From positions 956,589 to 1,020,588 of the forward strand of contig NW_026515547.1 of the NCBI RefSeq assembly GCF_014898815.1: a DNA stretch of 64,000 bases. Reading direction: 5' to 3'. The notes under the pieces were generated by a model. The model did not search any database. It was not told the origin of the DNA and saw only the letters and a program-made list of their open reading frames with translations. Origin of the DNA: Panonychus citri (Eukaryota; Arthropoda; Arachnida; Trombidiformes; Tetranychidae). Made by a program: the position numbers and the translations under genes. This document shows, in pieces, positions 11,101-22,579 of this stretch. Every line of letters begins with the position of its first letter. Positions within the stretch are counted from its first letter, which is position 1.

Positions 11101-13229
11101 TAATTATTCTCCTTGAAAAGGAGGATGAACCACCCGTTACATTTAGTTTAACCAAGAATCTAATGGCCTTGGTTAAACTAGTTAAACTTGATTGTTGTAC
11201 AAATGAATATTGTTGGTCATTTACAAGTCAAAATCTAGCGACTGTTGGTCAAGATGAGATTATTGTTGTCGTGGAAAAAATTTCCGGAGAAAATGTTCTA
11301 CCTCGAGATATATTTCGTCTATTTGCTTATATTTACGATTCAGCGAGTAAAGGTAATAATAGTCAACAGAACAATTAAATTAATCTAATTACCATTATCA
11401 TCAGAATTTTAATCATCAGTCTAAATGAGGGAATCACCAAAATTATCGCATTTACTTATTCTTATTGTAACTTGATTATCTTTTTGGTTGTTTGTCAATA
11501 ATCTTACTTGAGTTTACTCTTAATTGGTTTTACTAATTTAACTCTTTCTCTCATCCTTACAGGGTATCCTTTCTCAGAACTGAGTCATGTCTTATATCCT
11601 GATGGATTTTTCGGATTAAAAGATTTTCCATCATTTGTTTTCATTCGACCAACATTCCAGTGTCTTAATAAATTAACTCTTCCACCAGCACCTTTTTTAA
11701 TTGGCGTATTAATCCATCGATTTGAAGTACCTTGGGCTAAATTATTTCCACTTCGATTAATTCTTCGATTAGGTTCTAAATATCATTGTAAGTTTGCTAG
11801 AAAATTTGATTGTTGAAGGAAAAAAGTAATTGACTAAACTGTCTCATTCATTTTCGCAGGTTATCCTTGCCCGATTGTTAGTTATCGAGCACGTCGACCA
11901 TCATACTTCGAGATTGGACATACCGTCATGGATATTTTAGCGGTAAATTGATTTGCAAATTTTTCGATGACCATTCAATATCTTAGAATTGGAAATTGAT
12001 TATCATCTTTGTTATTTATCTGATTGTTTTAGGATTTTCGTAATTTTCAATATACTCTACCTGTGATACCTGGATTAACGATCCATACTGAGGCCAAACG
12101 GACAACGGTTACTTTTCCCAAAAATCGTTATGATAAAGTAATGAAAGCGTTGGGTTCTAGTAATGAATACGTTTTATCGTTTGGTGGGACATTCAGTTTA
12201 ACAGCTGATTCACATTTAACCTGTATACAAAATGATGATGGTCAATATCATACCCAAACAATTAAATTAAATGAAAGTGAAACAGTTGAACCTAAAATAA
12301 CTGGTGCAAGCTTCATTGTTTTCAGTGGAGCTTTAAAATCATCAACTGGAATGGCGGCTAAGATGAGTGTAGTTGAAGATGGCCTGTTAGTCCAAGTAAC
12401 GGCTAATACATTAAACTTATTGAAATCATCTTTAAAAGATATGAATGATTTTGTCATTGAATGTGGTAAAAAAGATGCTCCAACAAACGAGGAAAGTGTT
12501 TCAATTATTTGGGGTGAAGATGATAAACAATTTAACCTTGGGTAAGAAACTATGATCTCTATAATTTGATTGTTCATTAATTATTAACCAAATTTCTATC
12601 AATAATATAGAGTTCGAAGTTGTATTGATGGGCTATCACTGAAGGAATTAATAGCATTCGAATGTACAGTGGAACAGATTTCGAAGGAGACAAATATTTA
12701 ATTCGTTGGGTTGAACTATTTTTAATTCAGAACACTGAGCTTCCAAGAAGGTATGAAAAAACTTACTTGGATTAATTTAACTTCGATTGGTAATAAATGA
12801 TAAATGATAATAATGATTCTCATTCATTTAAACAGTAGTGATGGTTACGATGCCGGAAGAGCGGCCGAAATAATCGCCCAATCGTTTTGTCCAGCATTAG
12901 TACCATGTCTGGAATCACTGGTCGAATCAAAAATCACAAAGATCGGATTAAGAGTAACCCTAGACCCTGATAAGGTGATTAGATTACCATCAACAAGTCA
13001 TCGAAATATGATCATATTCATATTTGTAGATTGTCATGATTCTAATTGTCTAATTTTCTTTACAATTTAACAGATTGGTTATGACATTGGTAGCAATGGG
13101 TCACCATTACCCTCCAGTTATATAAATCGTTCCGATGCAGCCTTGATTCCCATTATTATGGGCAACATTGCACCCAATATGGAGGTTCGCCTTGTTATCG
13201 AGTTGATATTTTATATTTTGGTTAAATGA
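8164..13229 (+). CDS. ZFYVE9: ZFYVE9/SARA-type FYVE protein (Smad anchor for receptor activation)
   Basis: Early-endosome scaffold that binds PI3P through its FYVE finger and presents R-Smads to TGF-beta/activin receptors. Exons: 8164-10261, 10597-11352, 11563-11787, 11860-11942, 12033-12541, 12611-12750, 12836-12974 and 13074-13229, all GT-AG. The N-terminal 630 residues are low-complexity Ser/Asn/Asp. The FYVE domain is at about 634-699, with WIPDEDAPQC, RRHHCRACG and RVCDQC. Then comes a stretch matching the Smad-binding region (SVLRRPSKPR, VIFSDGIRPG) and the long conserved C-terminal domain ending at ELIFYILVK. Exon 6 enters in one frame (IDGLSLKEL) and leaves in another (SIRMYSGTDF). 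One base is missing near 12645-12655, and the summed exon length is divisible by three only if it is added (1368 aa). This is probably an assembly error. Endofin (ZFYVE16) is the other family member. Confidence 0.9.
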
Positions 13230-13976
13230 TTGTGATTAATTTTAATTGTGATCATAAACTTTACCCTTAAATCGTAAACAATGCAAGCTCATATATTGTT
13301 ATTTTAGTATTTCTTTTGTCTATTGTTACTTTTCAGAGAGAAAGTAACTACCAAACAAAAAACATGAGATATAAATGGGAAAAGAAAGAGATTTTAATTC
13401 AAAAAAATCAATTGATTACACTTTTTTAAACTACAATCAAGTCTTTTTTTTTCAACAGCAATTTAATCACAATCAATATTATCCGATTGGCAAATATACT
13501 TATGAGTGCAAAAATCTTTATATTATACTTCAATCCTTTGTTTCCTATGAATCTTTTCAAAGCAAAAACTTAAATTAATTTAAAAAGTAAAATCAATTAC
13601 CGTTATTATCGATTGATAGTAAAACAATTAACTATTGTAAATGTTTAAGAGTAATTAATAAACATAATTGGATTATATCAATACTTTTACCTGATAATTT
13701 CAACCTGAATGATTATCAATCGATGGATTTGTAATTAAAACGGTTAATTAATTATTCAAATTGTTATGGATCTTGATTGTTTGGATGATGAATGATATAA
13801 TTATCATCTCATGAGAGCTAATTAATCCCTGGTACCCAATTTTGTATGGGAAATGATTAGCAATCAATAAGAAAGGATCAATTGAATTGAGATGAATCAG
13901 TTAATTGATTTTGTTATGACATTGTTACAATAAAAATACTTGACAATAAATTGGTGGCAAATTAATTAGTCTCAAT
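13230..13976. other. Intergenic, no gene seen
   Basis: AT-rich stretch between SARA and the channel gene. A 67-codon open frame at 13375-13578 shows no family features and low-complexity composition; it was not accepted. Confidence 0.6.
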
Positions 13977-15272
13977 ATGAAATTGATTTTAAGTCAACCG
14001 CTGATTATTCAGTTAATTTGCTTAATCGGATGTGCATTTCAAACTTACACGATTACGATTGAATATTTACAGTTCAAGACTCGAAGCGATGCCACTTTTG
14101 AACATCCAACTTTCATCGAGTTACCAGCGATTGATATTAGAGTACCGATCGCACCAATGATCAACAAAACGGAACTATGTTCGCGCTATTCAACACAAAT
14201 GAGCGGTTGGGACATTGTATTGGCGAAGTACGATCCATCAAGGAATGAGAGTGGAACAGTTAAGTCGGAATGTTCAAGTTCTGATAAATTACCGATATTC
14301 TATGGACGATTTTTGCACGATTTTCTTACGGTACGAGATATTCACGAATTGATTCCTGACCCAGAGGAAATTATTCATTCGATTCAATGGCGATATATTT
14401 ATGAACAAGGTTTCGAGGCTAATAAAGTTCGAAAAAATTTGAAACGATCAAATTACTGTAGAACGAGTAAATATTTCAATAGCAGGTCAATCTTTATTCG
14501 GGTCTCTTGTAAGAATGGAACTGATTTGTTCAAGAGTAAATTCAATCGGTTAATCGATGATGCGATTTACTTTGAGATGAAATTGAAAATTGGACACCCG
14601 TTTAGTGTAAAGTTCAATGATCATAATAAACTGCCAGAAATTGCTGATGGTAGTTATCATACTCCCGATTCTAAAATGTTTTATATTAAATACTCGAAGA
14701 TAGTCACGAAATCACTGCCATATCCTTACGAGACACTTTGTCAAAATTATGATAAAATGGCGGAATTACATGAGTGTGTTTCGAGGAATACAACCAACTC
14801 GAAATTTCCTTACCTACAGAAGGATGTTCTAAGTGAATGGAATACTCGTCCTGAGAATTGTCATTTTAAATATGAATCACTTAGTAAAATCGAAGATTCT
14901 TGCAATGAGAAAGTCGATTCTCCAGAATGTGATCAGATTTCTTATTCGTTGATCACTGAAAAGGAACGTTCTGTTGGCCATGCTACCGAAGTTTTCCCGG
15001 CTGATCATCCCTACAGCCTAATTCTGATTCCACCAACTGATCCGATTCTCAGTATAATCGCTTACCCGTTGTTTTCTTTCGTCGAATATCTCATATTTGT
15101 TGGAAGCATTTCGGGTCTTTGGTTTGGCTTTTCAATTTTCCACCAACTTGTCAAATGTCCAAAAGTCGATATCTGTCCATACTCTCGAAAAGCTAAAAAG
15201 TCCGAAGCGAATGTAAAAGACGGAAAATGGAGCAGAAGTTTGAGAGAAAATTTTACTAATAATCATCACTAG
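13977..15272 (+). CDS. DEG/ENaC-like (degenerin) channel family protein
   Basis: Single-exon, 431 aa. The layout fits the epithelial sodium channel/degenerin family: a first membrane span at about residues 8-30 leading into EYLQFKT, the extracellular entry motif TFIELPAIDIR (compare FPAVTIC of the family), and a Cys-rich ectodomain including PYPYETLCQNYD. A second membrane span near residues 360-390 reads VEYLIFVGSISGLWFGFSIF, where GFS fits the family GxS selectivity filter. The cytoplasmic N-terminus is only a few residues, so the usual His-Gly gating motif is absent; an upstream exon may be missed or the protein may be divergent. Spider mites are reported to have many such genes, possibly chemosensory. 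A role in cation conduction is inferred from the fold only. Confidence 0.72.
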   Translation: MKLILSQPLIIQLICLIGCAFQTYTITIEYLQFKTRSDATFEHPTFIELPAIDIRVPIAPMINKTELCSRYSTQMSGWDIVLAKYDPSRNESGTVKSECSSSDKLPIFYGRFLHDFLTVRDIHELIPDPEEIIHSIQWRYIYEQGFEANKVRKNLKRSNYCRTSKYFNSRSIFIRVSCKNGTDLFKSKFNRLIDDAIYFEMKLKIGHPFSVKFNDHNKLPEIADGSYHTPDSKMFYIKYSKIVTKSLPYPYETLCQNYDKMAELHECVSRNTTNSKFPYLQKDVLSEWNTRPENCHFKYESLSKIEDSCNEKVDSPECDQISYSLITEKERSVGHATEVFPADHPYSLILIPPTDPILSIIAYPLFSFVEYLIFVGSISGLWFGFSIFHQLVKCPKVDICPYSRKAKKSEANVKDGKWSRSLRENFTNNHH

Positions 15273-16245
15273 AAAACTAATTGATCGAACTTTGTTTTCT
15301 ACAATTAAAATTGATTGTAAAAGACGATCGATTTGAAGAAATCAACAATTCTTTTCTAATAGATTGACAATTGTCGCATTTGAAAAATTACCATAATGAT
15401 TGATAATAATTCGTAATAATCGAGTGATATAATAAATGGGATTTTTATTGCAATTGATTGATCATTATTATTGATATATTACAAAATGAATTCTGTTACA
15501 CAATTAATGGTGACAATGGTTAAAATTGAATCAATTAAACATCTTAAATTTCAGTCTAATACAATTGAAAAAGTTGGGAAAGAGGAAATTGTTGTCTGAT
15601 TGAATTTCAATTAAATTAATACAAACAGTAGATGAGATCAGTTTGTGATCATAATTGTTAGAATATATATAAAGACAATTAAAGATTATAATTAAGATGA
15701 TGAATAAGATGATGATGAGAAGCACTTTGATCACAATGAATGGCACTAGAGTCACAACTCAATTAGCTGATTAGCATTAATTGTTGAGATGATGATTGAA
15801 AGTATTCACTTTCACTTTCAGTTTCTTGATTGAAGAATTGTCAATTAATTGGAAGACTGTGAATTAAATTGTTGACAAAATACAATGTAAATTGAGATCG
15901 TTTAAGTTGAATTGTGGTCTGACAATTTAGGTTATTGTCATAATTGATTTTTATATAAAAAAACAAATCATTTTGTGCAATTTAAAGTTGATTATAAATA
16001 ACTGCCTAGCAAGAATTGGGGTTATTTGATTTTCTCATAGATTTTAACAATTAGTCTCAAAAGAAAACTCCAAACACTAATTAAACCAGAAAATACTCAA
16101 AAAAAATATAAATTAACAATTAAATTGTAAATTATCAATGTGAACATTAAAATTTTCCAGCAAATAAATTAATTGTTATCCAAATGATGACTTATAGTAG
16201 AGAGAGAGAGGAAGAAAGATTGTCAATAAAAATTGATTAATCTAA
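15273..16245. other. Intergenic between convergent genes, no gene seen
   Basis: Very AT-rich sequence that probably contains the 3' UTRs of the channel gene (+) and the sulfotransferase gene (-). No credible coding exon or RNA gene was recognised. Confidence 0.6.
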
Positions 16246-17801
16246 TCAATGGTTACTTAATTGTTGTGAGCTTTTAGATTTTTTATCATTCAATCGCTTC
16301 TTTTTTAATTGCTCCATTTTACGAATGAGTCGCATTTCGGGTGAAAGGTCATCAGAATCATCTAAATTAAATTGACTTCGATTGGAATTGGCTTCCGATT
16401 TATTGATATTGGTTAATCCAAGATGATTAAAGTTGTAAGTAAAATTTGAGTCCAATGTTTTCATCAATTGTAACCTTTCAGCTAACAATTGTTGACCATA
16501 ATTGTAAAGTTCAACATCTAAATGATTTAACCAACGAATCTTGTCCAAAACTGATTTATCCAATTCATCAAGTGCAAGACTTGAATGAGTTTCATTTAGT
16601 TGAATGAAAGGTTGAAGAAAATATAATTTAAATGTTGACTCGAAAAGATATTGTGAAATTTTCTGCTGCTCGCAAAGGCCAAAGAAAGCCATTCGTTTGA
16701 GATTCTCTTTGGCACTAGCAAGTAGTATTGTGTTCCGTTGGTGTTCCGACATAATCGATCGATTATAACATCCAACCAATGTTAGATCGGCTAACATTCG
16801 GGTTTGCCGATTAATCGCTAAATTGTAGGGGCAAGCGATAAATTCTTGAAGAGATACATTAGTCCAATCTTCACCCGTGTAACATGAAGGTAATTCCTCT
16901 GGAAGTGCTGGTCTACCTCCACAAAGATGCAACGAATTTTTCCAAGTAGCACCTCGTTGGGTGTGACGAAATTCACTTAAAAATCGTGAAACTGGTTCAC
17001 GAAGTAGAGTAATAAAAAAATAGTGATGATCTGAAACCTTTGAACGGTCACTCTGGTTCATAACACTGTCAACACAATTAGTTAATTCAGTCCAATCGGC
17101 ATGTAATCCACATTTCCAACCAGTAGTGTATCGGGAAAATAACCATAATCGTGACTCTGAATTGGGTCTGATACATTTACAAATCTTTTTACCTTTTCTA
17201 CATTGACAAGGTGCTTCAAGATCAAGATCTCGTACTAAATGGTGGCCGAAACTTGTTCCACCTAAGAAAATAATAATCAAAATAGAGAATAGAATCAAAA
17301 TTTGAACATAGAACAATAATAGAAGAGATTAAATTAGAGGGAAAATTATCAAGAAATTAGGTACTAACCAGTTTTTTGCATATGAAGAAAAACCATAACA
17401 TCATCACCTTTTATGTCGAACATAAAATTTGGATCTTTAATTATTTGATCGAAAGACATTGTATTAAGCTTTTTACTAGGATTAATTGCTCGATGAGATG
17501 GTCTCATCAATTTCATTGACTCGATAGACTCAATTGTTTCACTTGTACTGAAACCAGTGATTCCACCACCACCAGGATCAATTTTACCAGATTCCATGTA
17601 CATAAGAGATTTACCAACATGATTTGGAATATGTTTATAACTATATTTTGTCCATAATTTATACCTTGACTCCGAAAATGACCAGTTACTGAGAGAGCAA
17701 ACATTATCTGGACACAAGTAGCCAATGATCAATAGGGAGATGGAAAAAAGTAGAAAACAAAGAATAGCAGCAGCTCTAACCATAGATAATCTACTGGCCA
17801 T
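16246..17801 (-). CDS. HS6ST: Heparan-sulfate 6-O-sulfotransferase
   Basis: Golgi type II membrane enzyme that transfers sulfate from PAPS to the 6-O position of glucosamine in heparan sulfate, tuning FGF and other growth-factor signalling. Exons (minus strand): 17369-17801 and 16246-17261, joined inside the PAPS-binding loop to read HMQKTGGTSFGHHL; product 482 aa. A signal anchor sits at about residues 8-30. Conserved blocks include RKGKKICKC, FSRYTTGWKCGLHADWTEL, FFITLLREPVSRFLSEFRH, QRGATWK, CPYNLAINRQTRMLADL and AFFGLCEQ. The C-terminus is a basic, coiled-coil-like tail (RLIRKMEQLKKKR). The start is the Met before the membrane anchor. No defect seen. Confidence 0.95.
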
Positions 17802-18416
17802 TCTTTACATTACAAACAAAAAGAACAAAAAATAGGAAGAACAGAGGAAAAGGAAGAAAGAAACAAAAAAAAACAATTCTCTTCCAATTTAAAACAAAAT
17901 CATAATCAATTGATTTCTATCTGTAACTCAACATCATCATCTCTTTAGAATCAAGATTAACTGAATTGAAGATAGAAAACAAAAAAGATGTTACAAATAA
18001 GAGGAGCACAGAGAAAAAACACTAAACAGATCAAAGTACATTCCTGGGAAGCAAAACAAAGAGAAAACTTGATTAAAATAAATAAAGTGAAAGTAATTAA
18101 TTAGACAATTAGTCACTTGAAGATTAATTAATTGTGAGGAGAAAAATAATTTTTGTTTACAAATTTTTTTTTCCAAAGAACAAATGAAAAGTTGTTGATA
18201 GAAAAACCAGATGGCAGCACAAAAGAACGAATCTGATTGGTTGATGAACTTAAATGTGATAATATTTGAATTTTGAAAATCGGTTTTCAATCTCATTCAA
18301 TTTGATTTAATGTTCACTTTGATTAATTAATTGTAATTAGAATTTGTATCTCCAAGTTTTATCTGTTCTTTTCTTTTTCACAATTTTCCATTATAGACTA
18401 TTATTATTCATTAACC
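17802..18416. other. Divergent promoter region
   Basis: 615-nt spacer between the minus-strand sulfotransferase and the plus-strand CDCA3-like gene, so it should hold both promoters. No TATA box was seen near either start. CCAGATGGCAGC at 18207-18218 is one of several similar motifs near gene borders in this window. Confidence 0.45.
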
Positions 18417-18608
18417 ATGGGAAGTTTAACAAGTAAGGAATGGTTCCAGGATAAGAAGGAAATGTTTGCCACCCCAAAAAATAAACGAGTCATTAAATTG
18501 GCCGCCGATCCAAGATCACCCGGAGTTGGTCGGACACCGTTACAAGTGTGTGTTAAAGATGGAACCACGGCCAACGACAATTGTGGAACACCTTTACGTG
18601 CTAATTAA
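18417..18608 (+). CDS. Short CDCA3/TOME-1-like protein
   Basis: 63-aa single-exon ORF with a good ATG context (ACCATGG). It begins MGSLTSK and contains ADPRSPGVGRTPLQV. Vertebrate CDCA3 (Tome-1, a mitotic-entry factor that is a substrate of the anaphase-promoting complex) also begins MGSxxS and carries a nearby ADPRSP-RTPIQV block; here the spacing between the two halves is two residues shorter. The Gly at position 2 could be N-myristoylated. The rest of CDCA3, including the KEN box region, is absent, so this is either a minimal arthropod homologue or a protein sharing only the N-terminal motif. The match is from memory of the family, with moderate confidence. Confidence 0.62.
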   Translation: MGSLTSKEWFQDKKEMFATPKNKRVIKLAADPRSPGVGRTPLQVCVKDGTTANDNCGTPLRAN

Positions 18609-19086
18609 AGAGGACACCATCTATATTTTCTTAAATTCTCTGACCTTTAAATCTCATCCTAAAAGTCAAATATTCTTGAAATAGTCAATCCTTCATGTTT
18701 TTTTTTAAAAAAAAATCTTTTTCAGTTTCTCTTCAATTTGACAAAACCATTTGATAACACATTAATTTTGGTATTAATCACTAACCTTTTCTCCTTTGAC
18801 TCGTTTTAAAATGTCATTCCAATGTTGAGAAAATTTTTCATTAAATTGACATTTTGAGAAACTCAAATTTCCCAATGAAACTTTTGGCTTTAATTTTTTT
18901 TTCTCTTCTCACTGAGTCTGAGCAACATGAAGAAAAGAACAGCTGATCAGTTGTTTATTCGTTTGTTTTTTAGAAAACATTTTTTTCTACCAAAAATTTG
19001 TGTCAATTTTTCTCTGATTTTCTAAATTGATTATTATTTCTTTTTTCTCCAATTAACTAACTTTTAATCCTCTTTATGTTCTCACC
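18609..19086. other. Intergenic, ATG101 upstream region
   Basis: T-rich stretch containing the 3' UTR of the small CDCA3-like gene and the likely promoter of ATG101. No TATA box or other gene recognised. Confidence 0.5.
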
Positions 19087-20365
19087 ATGAATGCGAGATC
19101 GAATACCTTTGAAATAGTAAGTTGTTTTCTCGTTAAACTGAACATCACTTTTCACTTTCTCTTTTTTTTCCTTTGTCACAAACATCGTTTTCTTTTCGAA
19201 AAGTGAATTTTTTTCTTCTTTTCTGATTAACTGATTTTCTTCATCATGATGGATTAATTTCTTAATTTCTTAATTTTTTCTTATTCTATTCATCTATAGA
19301 AATGCGCTGGTCATCAGATAAACGATGTGGTCTCAGCTCTGTTTCATTCGATTCTTTTTTACCGAACTACTGGAAAGGTTTGTTTTCTATTCTTTTTTTT
19401 TGTCTCATGTTAATTTTTTCTTTTTGCTAATTGTTTTTTCCCTTAGATTACTTATAAGAATGACAGTAGTTACCTTGTTGGATCTCTTGGTTATGAAGAT
19501 GTTTCTTGCGATTTTATTGACTATAGTTATGTAAGTATTTCTAAATGTTTGGTCCTCCATTTTGAAAAATAAAAGTAAAACCAATTGACTCAATTGAGCT
19601 TCTCGATGTAAACAAATGTTCATTTATTGAGCTTCCATATCTATTGTTTAAATTATCTTTTCACTCCTATAATTTTTTTTTGATTTAATTTTAGGTTCGA
19701 TGTGCATCACCAGGTATTATTCACTCATTAAATAGTAATATCAGAGAATTTGTGGAAAAACTCAGGGAGAGTAGAGAAAAAGTTGGAACCATAACTCTTG
19801 AATTTTATCATAGGAAAAAATCTGCTGGTGTATTGGGCCTTTTCTTTGATTCACAATTAGTTTGGGAAATTTGGAATCTTAAAATTGTCTGTGGTAAGTA
19901 ATTAACTTATACATAAACTCAAAATTACAGACTAATTTACACAATTTAATCACCATTTTAACTCTGTTTTTATCAACTCTCTCCAAATCTCAATAGCTGA
20001 TGAAAAGGAGGCAAGAAAAACCGATTTCAAGCTTGAAGAGGTTCTTCTTGATAAATTAGTGACCATCATTCAGATAGTAAATAACAGCCGATGTATAACA
20101 CCACAAATGCCTGATCGTGCTAATGTTGATACTCTATTCGATATTACCTTTGACGATGTACAACCCTATTTACACCGAGTGAGTTGATCTTTTAATTAGA
20201 TTGATCTTGTTTTCCTTTTTTTGTTGTTGTTGTTCATTTCATTTAATTGTTTCTCTCTGTTCTTAGATTTATCACCGAATCGGAGATGGACCAAATGCCA
20301 CAACAAACCAAGGTACTGATGATTTGGGTCTCAAAAAGTTCATCAAAGACGCGTTAACCTTATAA
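19087..20365 (+). CDS. ATG101: ATG101, autophagy initiation complex subunit
   Basis: HORMA-domain partner of ATG13 in the ULK1/ATG1 complex that starts autophagy. Six exons: 19087-19116, 19300-19377, 19447-19530, 19695-19893, 19997-20178 and 20267-20365, all in phase, giving 223 aa (human 218). Conserved blocks include MNARS, LFHSILFYRTTGK, CDFIDYSYVRC, TLEFYHRKKS, VWEIWNLKI, FDDVQPYLHRI and a LIKDT-like C-terminal KFIKDALTL. The loop after RKKS (19821-19850) lacks the tryptophan of the vertebrate WF finger and reads AGVLGLFFDS instead. The short 10-codon first exon is supported by the MNxRS start and a GTAAGT donor. Confidence 0.93.
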
Positions 20366-20678
20366 TTAACTTCATCTTCACCCATTAATCGTGATTTCAT
20401 CATGAAACAATCAACAAATTGTTCGTTAATCTCTGATTCCCTCTCTCTTCCTTCTTTGTAATGACGAGACGTTTATTTCATCGCTGTATGAGTATCAATC
20501 TCTAATGAAATAATTTACACAATCAAAATGAAAGACATTTTAACTTTTCTTTTAACTTTAACTTTAATTAGTTGAAATGAAAATTAAAATGATTAAAACA
20601 TGTAAACAACGACAAGTAACTTTCATTTACAAAGTAAATATGAGATGAGAGATACACTTTTGTAATAATACTTAAGAG
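20366..20678. other. Convergent 3' region
   Basis: Spacer between the stop codons of ATG101 (+) and CGRRF1 (-). It should hold both 3' UTRs; no gene seen. Confidence 0.5.
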
Positions 20679-21966
20679 TTACCATAATGAGAGGAAACCA
20701 AATCTTTTACGAGGTTTTGGTTTAGTTGGATCAACAGATGAATCTGATGATTGTGCAGTTGATTCAGTTGATTGTTCAGGTTGATTAGCCTGTTGAATAA
20801 AGAAAAACGATCGAATATAACTTCGGCATAATGGACATTTATCAATTAGACCATAACATTCACAGCAAATGCAAGCATGTCGACAAGGTAAAAGTGCTCG
20901 GGAAATTGTCGCATCTTGACAAATGACACAAACTGTAACGGACTTTGAAGTTTCATCAACCGTAGCTCCTGGAGTGAATAGAGATTGTAAATTGTAAACA
21001 TTACCATATCGTAATTTGGTTAATTGGGTAATTATATTACTATCCATTGGACAAATATCATCTCGTATATGTAAAATACTAGTTAAACAAACGATTTCAT
21101 CTTTAAGTTTCCTGTTGTTACCATTGCCCTTTGAGGTTGATGGTTTGTTCAATTGATCCTTAATTGTTGTGGTTTGATCGTCAAGGGAATCATCATCATT
21201 AATGGAAAGTATAATTATCAACGGATAACAAGCTCTTGGAGATGTACCGAGCATCTCTGAAGTAATTGGATTTTCACTGACAATGTGACGGGTAATTGAT
21301 TCACCGATTGGAGGTTCAATCTCTTCAGGTTTAGATGATTGTAAACAATTTTCAGCCAAAAATGAGCCTTCACGAATTAATTGTCGCATCTCGGACCAAT
21401 CTTTTTTCAATGATTGATGAAATTTGGATATATTAACACCCCAATAGCTGGTTAATCTGAATGGTTTGTCTCCAGTTATCTTAATTGTTACACCATTTTC
21501 CAATTGTCCTTCTCTGGGCTGTTGATCATCAAGAATTAAAGTGAAAGGATTTCTCAAGATATTCATGTCCTGAGCGATTGATGGTTTCGGGTCAAAAACG
21601 GTTATCGAAGGTCGTTCCATGGCCACTCTATTAACAAACAGCCTAAGAATCAAACAAATATACAAAGAACACAATTGGATCACAATTAAACAGAAAAAAA
21701 CAACAATTAAAACCAAAAAGAGATGTGATTGTTTACCAAAATAATACTTTTCTATATAAACATTAGCTTTGAGTTTTTTTGTCTCTACCTACAATCTCTC
21801 TCTCTCTCCCATCGATATAATAATCATGATTAATAACGATTAATTGGTGACAATTAACTAACCTTGATAATATAGTAGTTACGGTGAAAAAAAGTCCAAC
21901 AATCAATAAAAGTGAAGGTGATGAATACTGTAAATCCAACCACAAAGGAGCCCAAAGAGGTAACAT
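20679..21966 (-). CDS. CGRRF1: CGRRF1-like RING-finger E3 ligase
   Basis: Membrane-anchored RING protein similar to cell growth regulator with RING finger 1, an ER-associated ubiquitin ligase. Exons (minus strand): 21863-21966 and 20679-21642, joined in an Arg codon (SRLFVNRV); product 355 aa (human 332). A hydrophobic span at about residues 15-35 is the anchor. The middle has family blocks NPFTLIL, YWGVNISKFHQSL and the PRACYPLIIIL stretch. The C-terminal C3HC4 RING reads CVICQDATISRALLPCRH, then CICCECY and CPLCRSYI, with all eight ligands visible. The substrate is unknown. The tail is Ser/Thr-Gln rich and ends RFGFLSLW. Confidence 0.87.
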
Positions 21967-22579
21967 GTAGATAGCTTTGAATGAATTTCCAAAGAATCAA
22001 TTTAAATGTTTTAATTGTTACACTTAATTGACCACATCATTGAGAAAAGATTCCAATGTATAAATGTGTCGATTAAATTGTAAATTAATCAGTTTCTTGA
22101 TTTCTCTTGATTGGTGACAAGACACAGAGAGAGAGAGAAAACAAAACAATAACAATAACAAGGAATCGATTGCTAAGCAACCAGAATTGTCAACGATTTA
22201 TTTAGTTAATTTCGAAAGTATTTTTATTATTATATATTCGATAATAAATTGTTATAAACAATTAAATGAAGAAAATTGATCAACATAATAGTATATTTTT
22301 CTTTTTTACATATTAATCGATTGTTGACCATTTACAAATCAGTAGAAGTGTAATAGAAATACAATTAGAATCTGAATGGAAAATTATCCTTATTAATGTT
22401 TCGACTTTTCAAATGATCGATAAATTGAACAATCAAAATAATATAAGAATTTTTTTTTCTTCTCTTCTTTCGTTCGGACAATCGATCGGATAAATTGGTT
22501 GTTCTTTTAGATGGTTAATGATAATGTCCATTTTAATGATTTAATTGTAAGGTAAATTGTTGTTGTTTCTGTTTCGAGA
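21967..22579. other. Intergenic, no gene seen
   Basis: AT-rich. It contains the CGRRF1 upstream region and probably the 3' UTR of the proline-rich secreted protein gene. Nothing else recognised. Confidence 0.5.

Noticed and set aside
13375..13578. 67-codon open frame after SARA
   Set aside because: AT-rich, no family features, no splice or promoter context.
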